A stretch of 64,000 bases of DNA from assembly GCF_001543895.1 (NCBI RefSeq), contig NZ_JYIJ01000013.1, forward strand, positions 232,608 to 296,607, written 5' to 3'. A program made the position numbers and the translations under genes. The notes under the pieces are model-generated. The model made no database searches, had not been told where the DNA came from, and saw only the letters and a program-made list of their open reading frames with translations. This document shows, in pieces, positions 38,888-46,342 of the stretch (positions within the stretch are counted from its first letter, which is position 1; each line of letters starts with the position of its first letter). Source of the DNA: Carbonactinospora thermoautotrophica (GTDB taxonomy: Bacteria > Actinomycetota > Actinomycetes > Streptomycetales > Carbonactinosporaceae).

Positions 38888-39936
38888 TCAGCGGGAGAGC
38901 CGTTCCCGGGCCAGCGCGGCGCCTTCGACGAGCGCCTGGATCTTCTTCTGGGCGTGCTCGCGCTTGAGGTTCAGCAGCCCGCAGTCGGTGCTGACACAGA
39001 TCCGTTCCGCCGGGACGTAGCGGGCCGCCTCCACGATGCGGTCGGCGATCTCCTCCGGGCGCTCGATCACCAGGGACTTGACGTCGATGACGCCGACGCC
39101 CAGGTCCATGTGCTCGGGGAGCTTGGCGAGGTGGGGCAGGTCCCCGGGGCCCCTGCGCATGGTCTCGATGTGGATCTGGTCGACGTTCGCCTGGAAGGCG
39201 AAGGGGAACATGTCCTGACCGCGAGGCTCCTGGACGCCGGGGTTGCCGCCCTGGTTGCCGTAGCAGATGTGCCAGACCTTGTAGGCGTCCACCCCGTCGA
39301 ACGCGGTGTTGATCACGTCGAGGTACCAGCCCTCCTCTCGCCGTAGTAGGTGAGGGGCTCGTGGATCTGGATCCAGTCCACGCCTCGCGCGGTCAGGTCC
39401 TTGAACTCCCTGTTGAACGCCCGGGCGATCGCCATCGCCAGCGACTTGGGGTCGCCGTAGTAGCGGTCGGTGACGGCGAACGCGAGGAACAGCGGACCCT
39501 GCATCGCGAGCTTCACCGGACGGTCGCCGGCGGCGGCGCGTGTCGCCTCGAGGATCGGCGCGAAGATGGGCCGCACCCATTCGATGTCGCCGACGACCAT
39601 CGGAGCGTGGAACTTCTTGTACAGCTCGATCGCGATGGGTTCACCCCAGCGCTTGAACCCGGCGAGCCGGTGGCCCCAGAAGTGGAAGACCTGGCCGTAC
39701 TCATGGGTCGTCTCGGATTCGAAGTACTGCTGGCCGTCGCACACGACGTCGAACCCCGCCCGGATCTGGTCGTCGACGCACAGCCGGACGGCGTCCTCGA
39801 AGGCTTCCTTGGTGCCGTAGTCGATGTAGTCCGGCTCGTCGAACTCACCGAACACCTTTCCCCGCAGCCAATTCGGCCTCGGGTACGAGCCGACCATGGT
39901 CGTAGGCAGCAATACGTCTTCGCCCTTGATTCGCAT
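38888..39936 (-). pseudogene. etnE: Epoxyalkane:coenzyme M transferase, copy 3, with a one-base frameshift
   Basis: The N-terminal 200 residues (from the ATG at 39936 with GGAGGTG upstream) match copy 1 closely up to IQIHEPLTYYGE. The frame then breaks near 39335-39341, and the C-terminal 150 residues continue in another frame from EEGWYLDVINTAFDG, including HICYGN and STDCGL. Adding one G in the GCGAGAGGAGG stretch restores a full 349-codon gene aligned to copy 1. All catalytic residues would be present. It is either a true frameshift mutant or a sequencing indel. Confidence 0.85.
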
Positions 39937-40075
39937 GGACACCTCCGTTGCGTGCGCGGACCACGGGAGTGTCGACCGTACGAAAGCCGGAGTCCGTTGT
40001 CTTGGTCCTCGCAGGGAGAAGCGCCTCGAAGGATCGGCCCCTGGGGGTCGAGAATCGTGCGGATCACCGGGGTGT
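39937..40075 (-). promoter_or_regulatory. Duplicated leader of EaCoMT copy 3
   Basis: Matches the leader of copy 1 (37215-37350). It lies in the divergent region (39937-40324) between the EaCoMT genes and the SDR gene, so promoters for both directions should be here. I see no clear operator palindrome in the rest of that region. Confidence 0.55.
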
Positions 40076-40324
40076 GAAAGCGGCGCCTTTCGGCATCTGA
40101 GCAGCGGCGCCGTGCCCACGCCGAAAACGGCTGTGTATCAGCGTGGTTAACCCCGTGTAACGAACGATGGCGGAGCTTTCGTCCCTCGGGGCCGAAGTGG
40201 CTGGTCACCGCGACTCGCTACACCTTGGCATGTCAGTAACCGCGGAGCGATGACCTCATGACCTCCCGCGAGGACCAGGAGTGCGCGCTCGTCTTCGCAC
40301 CCACCGCTGAACAGGAGGAACGCC

Positions 40325-41071
40325 GTGACGACTGAGCGGACCGTGCTGGTGACAGGCGCTGGCGCGGGGTTGGGCCGGGCGATCGCGCTCGCGTTCGCGC
40401 GGGACGGCGCTCAACTGGCGCTGGTGGACATCGACGGAGACGCCGCACAAGCGACCCTCGACGAGAGCGGGGCGAAGGGTGTCGCGGTGGCGGCCGATGT
40501 CTGTGACGAACAGAGCGTGGCCGATGCGGTCGGCGTCGTGCTCGCCGAACTCGGCTCCGTGCAGGTGCTGGTGAACAATGCCGGGATCCCCGGGGTCGGA
40601 ACCCCGAAGCCGACGCACGAGACGACCTCCGAGGAATGGTCCCGCGTCATGGCGGTCAACCTCCTCGGGCCATTTCTCATGTGCCACGCGTTGCTGCCGG
40701 GGATGCTCCAGGCCGGGTCCGGCGTGATCATCAACGTGGCCTCGGTGGCCGGGATGATCGCGGTGCCTGGACGGTCGCCGTACGTGGCGTCGAAGGGCGG
40801 CCTGATTCAGTTCACCCGGAACCTGGCCGCCGAGTACGCGCAACACGGGATACGCGCCAACGCGCTGTGCCCGGGCTGGATGGAGACGCCGTTGACCCGC
40901 TGGCGGTTGGAGAACCCGGATCTTCGCCGCGAGGTGACCGCCAGTATCCCGATGGGGCGGGTGGCCCCGCCCGAGGAGATCGCCGGTGCCGCTGTGTTCC
41001 TCGCCTCAGAGGCGTCGTCGTACATGACCGGGCAGACCCTGGTCGTCGACGGCGGTTGGACCGTGCTGTGA
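40325..41071 (+). CDS. xecD: Short-chain dehydrogenase, R-2-hydroxypropyl-CoM dehydrogenase-like
   Basis: A 248-residue classical SDR that would oxidise R-2-hydroxyalkyl-CoM to 2-ketoalkyl-CoM with NAD. The nucleotide loop is VTGAGAGLGRAI, with NNAG at 84-87. The catalytic residues are Ser140, Tyr153 and Lys157. In Xanthobacter R-HPCDH two arginines (152 and 196) bind the CoM sulfonate; the same relative places here are Arg150 (PGRSPY) and Arg194 (TRWRLENP). CPGWMETPLTRWRLENPDLR closely parallels that enzyme by eye. The GTG follows CAGGAGG. It begins a plus-strand trio with an acyl-CoA ligase and a MEDS protein. Confidence 0.85.
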   Translation: MTTERTVLVTGAGAGLGRAIALAFARDGAQLALVDIDGDAAQATLDESGAKGVAVAADVCDEQSVADAVGVVLAELGSVQVLVNNAGIPGVGTPKPTHETTSEEWSRVMAVNLLGPFLMCHALLPGMLQAGSGVIINVASVAGMIAVPGRSPYVASKGGLIQFTRNLAAEYAQHGIRANALCPGWMETPLTRWRLENPDLRREVTASIPMGRVAPPEEIAGAAVFLASEASSYMTGQTLVVDGGWTVL

Positions 41072-41088
41072 GCCACCCGGAGCCGAAC

Positions 41089-42633
41089 ATGAACATCGCA
41101 AGCTTCCTCCACCTCAGCGCCGCCCGGCACCCGGACCGGGCAGCGATCGTGTTCGGCGAGCAGGTAACCACCTACCGCGACCTGCAGCGGCGCGTCGCCG
41201 CGCTCGCTCGCGGGCTCACCGGTCTCGGCGTCGGCCCGGGTGACCGGGTGGCCGTCTGGATGCGCAACCACCCGGAGCTGATCGAGACGCTCTTCGCGAC
41301 GTGGCGGATCGGCGCGGTCGCCGTCCCGGTGAACCCCCGGGCAACGGTCGAAGAAGTGGCCTATCAGGTGGCGGACAGCGGGGCGGCGGCGCTGGTGCAC
41401 GGCTCTGACGACCCGGCGGTCGGCGGGATCGAGCAGACCCGGCTGGTCGACGTTCGGGGCCGGACCGGGGTGGCTTATCAAGAACTCCTTCGGCAGGATC
41501 CGGACGATCTCGGCCGCGCGTACCCGGTGCACGAGACGGATCCGGCCTGGTTGTTCTACACATCCGGGACCACCGGTCGGCCGAAGGGCGCCATCCTCAC
41601 GCACGCCAACCTCCGGTTCGCCGTCGTCAGTTGGTGTGCCGACCTCCATCAGGTGCAGCCCGAGGACGTGGTGCTGCATTGCGCGCCGCTCAGCCACGGG
41701 GCAGGGTTCCACGCGCTGGTGGCGGTCGCTCGCGGGGCGTGCAACGTCATCCTCGAGCGGTTCTCGACCGGTGCGGTGCTGGAGACGATCAGCCGTCACC
41801 GCGTCACTACCACCTGGCTCGTTCCCACCCAGATCCGGATGCTGCTGGACGACCCCGCCCTCGACAGCGCCGACCTGAGCAGCCTCACCCACGTCGTATA
41901 CGGCGGATCTCCGATGTACCTGGCGGACATCAAGGAGGCCGTCAGCCGGATCGGCCCGGTGTTCTGCCAGCTCTACGGCCAGGGCGAGTCGCCGATGACC
42001 ATCACGTTCCTGCGGCGCGAGGACCACGTCCTCGCGCCGGAAACCGAGGAGATCCTCACGTCCGCGGGGGTGGTGCGGACAGGGATGGAGGTACGCATCG
42101 CCGACGAGGACGGTCGTGAGGTGCCGCCGGGCGAGGTCGGCGAGATCCTTGTTCGCGGCCCCGCGGTGATGAGCGGGTACTGGAAACGGGAGGACGCGAC
42201 CCGGGAGGCGCTTCGAGACGGCTGGCTCCACACCGGCGACCTCGGCCGTCAGGACAAGCGCGGCTACGTGTGGGTGCTCGACCGCCTGAAGGATTTGATC
42301 ATCAGCGGTGGCGCGAACGTCTACGCCCGGGAGGTGGAAGACGTCATTCTCGCGCACCCCCAGGTTCACGAAGTCGCCGTCGTGGGGGTGCCACACCGGC
42401 TCTGGGGCGAGATGGTGGTGGCGGCCGTCGTCGCTACCGGCGACCTCGACGAGGCCGCTGTGCTCGGCTTCTGTCGGGCGAGGCTTGCCGACTACAAGTG
42501 CCCGAAGCAGGTGCGGTTCGTCGCCGAACTGCCCAAGAACGCGTACGGGAAGGTGCTGAAGCGTGAGCTTCGGCGCCTGTTCCAGGCCGAACCGGAGAGC
42601 ACACCCGCAATGGGCCGGTCCGCTAGCCGGTGA
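41089..42633 (+). CDS. Acyl-CoA ligase (AMP-binding, ANL superfamily)
   Basis: A 514-residue adenylate-forming ligase. Signatures are the P-loop YTSGTTGRPKGAILTH, LYGQGESPMTITF (A5 region), WLHTGDLGRQDKRGYVWVLDRLKDLIISGGANV (A7-A8) and a C-terminal NAYGKVLKRELR with the catalytic Lys. The ATG at 41089 has GGAG upstream; a GTG at 41068 overlapping the SDR stop is an alternative start. In this pathway its natural substrate could be the carboxylate released by the CoM-dependent carboxylase (acetoacetate or a homologue), activated for thiolysis. That is inferred from context only. Confidence 0.88.
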   Translation: MNIASFLHLSAARHPDRAAIVFGEQVTTYRDLQRRVAALARGLTGLGVGPGDRVAVWMRNHPELIETLFATWRIGAVAVPVNPRATVEEVAYQVADSGAAALVHGSDDPAVGGIEQTRLVDVRGRTGVAYQELLRQDPDDLGRAYPVHETDPAWLFYTSGTTGRPKGAILTHANLRFAVVSWCADLHQVQPEDVVLHCAPLSHGAGFHALVAVARGACNVILERFSTGAVLETISRHRVTTTWLVPTQIRMLLDDPALDSADLSSLTHVVYGGSPMYLADIKEAVSRIGPVFCQLYGQGESPMTITFLRREDHVLAPETEEILTSAGVVRTGMEVRIADEDGREVPPGEVGEILVRGPAVMSGYWKREDATREALRDGWLHTGDLGRQDKRGYVWVLDRLKDLIISGGANVYAREVEDVILAHPQVHEVAVVGVPHRLWGEMVVAAVVATGDLDEAAVLGFCRARLADYKCPKQVRFVAELPKNAYGKVLKRELRRLFQAEPESTPAMGRSASR

Positions 42634-42703
42634 CCGCCGCTGAGCCCATGATGGTCAGCCGGGGAAGGCTTCTGCAGCTCCAGTGACGGGAGAGGTGGGC
42701 ACC

Positions 42704-43324
42704 ATGATCGGATCGGCAGAGGTTGCGATCGGCATCCCTGGGCTGTCGCTTGCTCCCGGCGACCATATCTGCGCCTTCTACCAGGGAACGACTGTACACA
42801 ACGAGATCCTCGCCCCGTTCATCAGGTCGGCGGTGGACGCGCACGACAAGTGCATCTGTATCGTCGACCGGAAGACGGAGGCGATGCTGCGCGACGCGCT
42901 GGCGGGGACGGTCGACCTGGACGCCTGCGTCGCGAGCGGCCAGCTCGAGCTCCTGCCAATCGAGCAGAGCTACCTGCGGGGAGGATCGTTCACAGCCAAC
43001 GAGATGCTCGAGTTCTGGGACACCCGTGTCGGCGGGGCACTCGCGAGCGGTCACTACGGGTTCGCCCGCGCGCTCGGCGAGGCGACGTGGGCGGTGCAGG
43101 ATCCCCGGTTCGCGGAGGAGTTCGTGGTGTACGAGGCCGAGTTGAACCGGTTCCTCCCGCAGTACCCGCAGGTCGTCATGTGCCTGTATGCCATCGACCG
43201 GCTCCGTGGTGACCTCCTCTGCGGCATCCTCAAGACGCACCCGAAGCTGCTCCTGGGGTCGATGATCGTGGAGAACCCCTACTACATGGATCCCACCGAG
43301 TTCCTGGCCTCACGCCGCCGCTGA
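42704..43324 (+). CDS. Stand-alone MEDS-domain sensory protein
   Basis: A 206-residue protein made almost wholly of a MEDS (methanogen/methylotroph DcmR sensory) domain: LAPGDHICAFYQGTTVHNEILAPFI, KCICIVDRKTEAMLRDALA, and the late YPQVVMCLYAIDRLRGDLLCGILKTHPKLLL with the FMDPTEFL-like end (here YMDPTEFLA). DcmR senses dichloromethane in methylotrophs, and MEDS domains are otherwise known mainly from methanogens. There is no HTH or kinase domain, so it must pass its signal to a partner. The ATG at 42704 follows GGGAGAGG. It is last in the plus-strand SDR/ligase unit. Confidence 0.82.
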   Translation: MIGSAEVAIGIPGLSLAPGDHICAFYQGTTVHNEILAPFIRSAVDAHDKCICIVDRKTEAMLRDALAGTVDLDACVASGQLELLPIEQSYLRGGSFTANEMLEFWDTRVGGALASGHYGFARALGEATWAVQDPRFAEEFVVYEAELNRFLPQYPQVVMCLYAIDRLRGDLLCGILKTHPKLLLGSMIVENPYYMDPTEFLASRRR

Positions 43325-43385
43325 GCGCCGGACCGTCGGTCGGCCGAACCCAGGGGGCCGTGACCGCTGCGGCGGCGAGGCTGGG

Positions 43386-43416
43386 CGCTGGCCAAGGCCC
43401 TGGGCCTTGGCCAGCG
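43386..43416. terminator. 14-bp perfect hairpin between convergent units
   Basis: CGCTGGCCAAGGCC and GGCCTTGGCCAGCG pair perfectly over a 3-nt loop. It lies between the MEDS gene (plus) and the ABC ATPase gene (minus) and can end both transcripts. Confidence 0.7.
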
Positions 43417-43614
43417 GTTCGGCGGTCGACCGGCACCGCGCCGGCCAGGCAGACCCGGCCAGGCAGACGATGCTGGCGGGTAAGCGGCGGGTAAGCAGAG
43501 CGCGGGGACGGAGTCCGTCAGCAACACTGCCCCACGGCCCAGTCTTCCCGCGGCAGCCCAGTCGTCGGGAACGAATCGAGCTGCCCCACCGCGACCTGGC
43601 AGGAGGATCGCGGC

Positions 43615-44394
43615 TCAGCCTCCGACACGAGGCGCGTGCCCCCTGCTGCCGGGCTTGAGGAGGTCGAGCACCTCGCGCCGCAGGGCGACGAACTCGGCTG
43701 AGGTACGGTCCCGTGGCCGGGGCAGGTCGACCGTCACGACACCCACGAGGCGCCCAGGCCGCGGCGCGAGCACGGCGACACGGTCGGCGAGGAAAACGGC
43801 CTCGTCGGCGGAGTGGGTGACGAACAGGACGGTCGTGCGGTCCCGCCGCCACACCCGGAGCAGCTCTTCCTGCATGGCGTTACGGGTGATGGCATCGAGC
43901 GCCCCGAACGGCTCGTCGGCAAGAAGCACGTCGGGGCGGGTGGCGAGGGCGCGGGCAAGGTCGACCCGCTGGCGCATTCCGCCCGAGAGCTCATGCGGGT
44001 ACGCTCGCTCGAAGCCTTCGAGGCCGACCAGGCTGAGAAGCTCGGCCACCCGCCGCCTGCGCTCCTGGCGGGGCACGCCCGCGACCTCGAGCGGGAATGC
44101 GACATTCGCTGCCGCGGTACGCCAGGGCAGCAGCGCGGGTTGCTGGAAGACCACGGATCGGTCGGGGCCGGGCCCGGTCACGGCCCTGCCGCCGACCCGC
44201 ACCTCACCCGTGGTCGGTTCCTCCAGGCCGGCGATCATACGCAGCAGCGTCGTCTTACCGCAGCCGGACGGTCCGAGGATGGCGAGGAACTCCCCTGCAG
44301 CCGCTTCCAGGTCCACCCCGCCGAGTGCGTCGAAGGCCTCACCCGCCTCGGCCCAGTAACGCTTCGTAACGCCACGCACCTCGACCGACCTCAT
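43615..44394 (-). CDS. Sulfonate/taurine/nitrate-type ABC transporter ATPase
   Basis: A 259-residue import ATPase of the SsuB/TauB/NrtD group. It has Walker A GPSGCGKTTLLRMIAG, Q-loop VVFQQPALLPW, signature LSGGMRQRVDLARAL and Walker B VLLADEPFGALD with the H-loop FVTHSADEA. The ATG overlaps the permease stop by four bases (ATGA). It is last in the operon that begins with 2-ketopropyl-CoM carboxylase, so the transporter probably serves the same pathway. Sulfonate specificity is inferred from family and context. Confidence 0.9.
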   Translation of the reverse strand: MRSVEVRGVTKRYWAEAGEAFDALGGVDLEAAAGEFLAILGPSGCGKTTLLRMIAGLEEPTTGEVRVGGRAVTGPGPDRSVVFQQPALLPWRTAAANVAFPLEVAGVPRQERRRRVAELLSLVGLEGFERAYPHELSGGMRQRVDLARALATRPDVLLADEPFGALDAITRNAMQEELLRVWRRDRTTVLFVTHSADEAVFLADRVAVLAPRPGRLVGVVTVDLPRPRDRTSAEFVALRREVLDLLKPGSRGHAPRVGG

Positions 44395-45248
44395 CGCCCA
44401 CCCCACCACACGAGTCGGTCCGCGAACAGACGCACGACGAGGTCGATGAGGAGCCCCAGGAGGCCGATGGCGATCATCGCCACCACGACCAGGTCGGCGC
44501 GGAGCACCTGATAGGCGTTGAACGCGAGCGCGCCGAGGCCGTGACGGTAGCCGAAGTACTCGGCCGCGACCACCGCCATCCAACCTCCGCCCAGGGCGAC
44601 CCGCAGCGACGCGACGATCTGCGGGAGCGCGGCCGGCAGCGCCACGCTCACCAGTGTCCGCCGCCTGCTCGCGCCCGTGGTGCGGGCCATGTCGAGCAGG
44701 CGTACCGGGACCGAGCGCAGCGCGTGGGCGGTGCCGATGAACACGGGGAAGAAGCTCACCAGCAGCACGATGAACGCGGCCGACAGCAGCCCGCCCTTGA
44801 ACCACAGCAGCGCGAACGGCACCCACGCCAGCGGAGGGATGTGACGGAGGAGGTCGAGCGTGGGCTCCAGAAGCGCCGCGGCCCAGCGGGACCAGCCGAC
44901 CAGCGCGCCGACGGCGAGCCCGAGCACGCCACCCACGCCCACGCCGAACCCGACCCGCTCAAGGCTCGCCGCCGCGCTGCGCAGCAGGTCACCGCTCGCC
45001 ACCTCCTGCCAGCCCGCCCGCCACACCGCCCCCGGCGACGGCAGCAGGTACGGCGCCACGAAGCTGCGGCTGGTCACGAACCACCACAGCGCGAGGATCG
45101 CGGCCGGCACAACGAGAGCGGTGAGCACACGCCGGCCGACCGCCGGCGATCGACGCGGGCGCGGCGCGGCGCGCGCCCAGTCGGCCCTCGCGCGATCCGG
45201 CGGGGCGAGGGTGTCACCGTCCGGTGACACGGTGGTAGAGGGAGGCAT
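44391..45248 (-). CDS. Sulfonate/taurine-type ABC transporter permease
   Basis: A 285-residue permease of the SsuC/TauC type with six membrane spans, for example VLTALVVPAAILALWWFV, VGFGVGVGGVLGLAVGALVG and FIVLLVSFFPVFIGTAHAL. The cytoplasmic EAA loop is RTTGASRRRTLVSVALPAALP. The ATG at 45248 overlaps the end of the substrate-binding protein gene by 35 bp; a GTG nearer 45230 is possible. Translational coupling on both sides shows one operon. Confidence 0.88.
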   Translation of the reverse strand: MPPSTTVSPDGDTLAPPDRARADWARAAPRPRRSPAVGRRVLTALVVPAAILALWWFVTSRSFVAPYLLPSPGAVWRAGWQEVASGDLLRSAAASLERVGFGVGVGGVLGLAVGALVGWSRWAAALLEPTLDLLRHIPPLAWVPFALLWFKGGLLSAAFIVLLVSFFPVFIGTAHALRSVPVRLLDMARTTGASRRRTLVSVALPAALPQIVASLRVALGGGWMAVVAAEYFGYRHGLGALAFNAYQVLRADLVVVAMIAIGLLGLLIDLVVRLFADRLVWWGGR

Positions 45249-46332
45249 CGGGAGCGGCCTTTCCGTCGCAGGGCCGGGCAGGGCCGACCACTCGGCGCAC
45301 ATGGGACAGGTCCATCGCCCGCTCCTGGGTGGGCTCGCCGGTGAGATAGCCCGCCGCCTTCATCGCCGGCACCAACTCGAACACGGCGGCGAGCGAGGCG
45401 TCGTCGGGTGAGGGGCAGAAGCGGGTGTCGAAGGTGATACGGGTGACGGCGTCGGCCTCGGTCACCTTGAGGACGGGCGCGGCGAGCCGCGCGTAGTCCT
45501 TGGGGTATGCCGTCGCGAAGCGGGCCACATCGGCGTCGACGCGCAGGTAGGCGTCGACGAACGCCGGGTAGCGCTCGAGCAGCTCCTGCCGGACGACCAC
45601 GAAGTTGTCGATGCCCGGCCAGAGGTCCTCGCCCCGGATCACCGCGTCGTAGCCCTCGCGCACCGCGATGGCGACGTTCTCGAAGTACTCCACGAATCCG
45701 TCCAGCGCGCCCGCCCGCATCAGGTTGATGGCGTCGGGTCCCTGGTAATTGCGGATCGTGTAGTCGCGCCCCTCCCGCATGCCTGCCTGGGCGAAGAACC
45801 AGCGGCAGATGATGTCCTGGGACGAGCCCTTGGCGAACGCGCCGATGGTCTTGCCCTGGAACTGGCGAGCCGCGGCGATGCGGTCGCCACCGAGTTCGGC
45901 GACGGTCTTCACCTCGCCCTTGCGACCCACCACGCTGTAGCCGTACCAGTGATTGGCAGCCACCATGCGGATCGGGACGCCCTTGTCGATGGCGATCAGG
46001 GCGGGCACCGGACCCATGTAGGCCACGTCAAGCTGACCCTGGGCGAACATTTGGGAGATCGCCGGGCCGCTGGCCTGGAGGGTGAACGTCACCGGCACCC
46101 CCAGTGCCCGCTGGGCATAGCCGGTCGCGGCCAACAGAATCCCGCGGTGAGCGAGCGCGGACTGATAGGCGACCCGCAGCCGCTCAGGGCCGGCGCCGGT
46201 CCCCCGGCTCTCCCCGCCGCATCCTTGGAGGAGCAAGCCGCCGGTGAGGGCGAGACCACCGCCGAGGAAGCGGCGCCGGTCCCACGGCGCCGCCTCCCCG
46301 CGCACACCAACCGTCTTCACAGGGTTCTTCAC
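45214..46332 (-). CDS. Sulfonate-type ABC transporter substrate-binding lipoprotein (Tat signal)
   Basis: A 372-residue binding protein of the SsuA/TauA/NMT1 fold. The N-terminus has a twin-arginine motif (DRRRFLGGG) and a lipobox ending LLLQGC, so it is a Tat-exported lipoprotein. Ligand-domain marks are LRVAYQSALAHRGILLA, FAQGQLDVAYMGPVPALIA, FQGKTIGAFAKGSSQDI and MRAGALDGFVEYFE. The GTG lies only 10 bp after the 2-KPCC stop. In this setting coenzyme M itself (2-mercaptoethanesulfonate) or another small sulfonate is the attractive ligand. This is inference; taurine or alkanesulfonates remain possible. Confidence 0.88.
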   Translation of the reverse strand: MKNPVKTVGVRGEAAPWDRRRFLGGGLALTGGLLLQGCGGESRGTGAGPERLRVAYQSALAHRGILLAATGYAQRALGVPVTFTLQASGPAISQMFAQGQLDVAYMGPVPALIAIDKGVPIRMVAANHWYGYSVVGRKGEVKTVAELGGDRIAAARQFQGKTIGAFAKGSSQDIICRWFFAQAGMREGRDYTIRNYQGPDAINLMRAGALDGFVEYFENVAIAVREGYDAVIRGEDLWPGIDNFVVVRQELLERYPAFVDAYLRVDADVARFATAYPKDYARLAAPVLKVTEADAVTRITFDTRFCPSPDDASLAAVFELVPAMKAAGYLTGEPTQERAMDLSHVRRVVGPARPCDGKAAPDASLYHRVTGR

Positions 46333-46342
46333 AGGTTTTTCT

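Noticed and set aside
36165..39936. Reading the MetE-like proteins as methionine synthases
   Set aside because: They are about 350 residues (only the C-terminal MetE-like domain), form an array and sit with 2-KPCC, HPCDH and an alkene monooxygenase, which favours EaCoMT. A methionine-synthase or vitamin-B12-independent methyltransferase role is not fully excluded.
45211..45230. GTGTCACCG...CGGTGACAC palindrome at the binding-protein/permease overlap
   Set aside because: It is inside two overlapping coding frames and shows no promoter context; chance in GC-rich coding DNA is likely.
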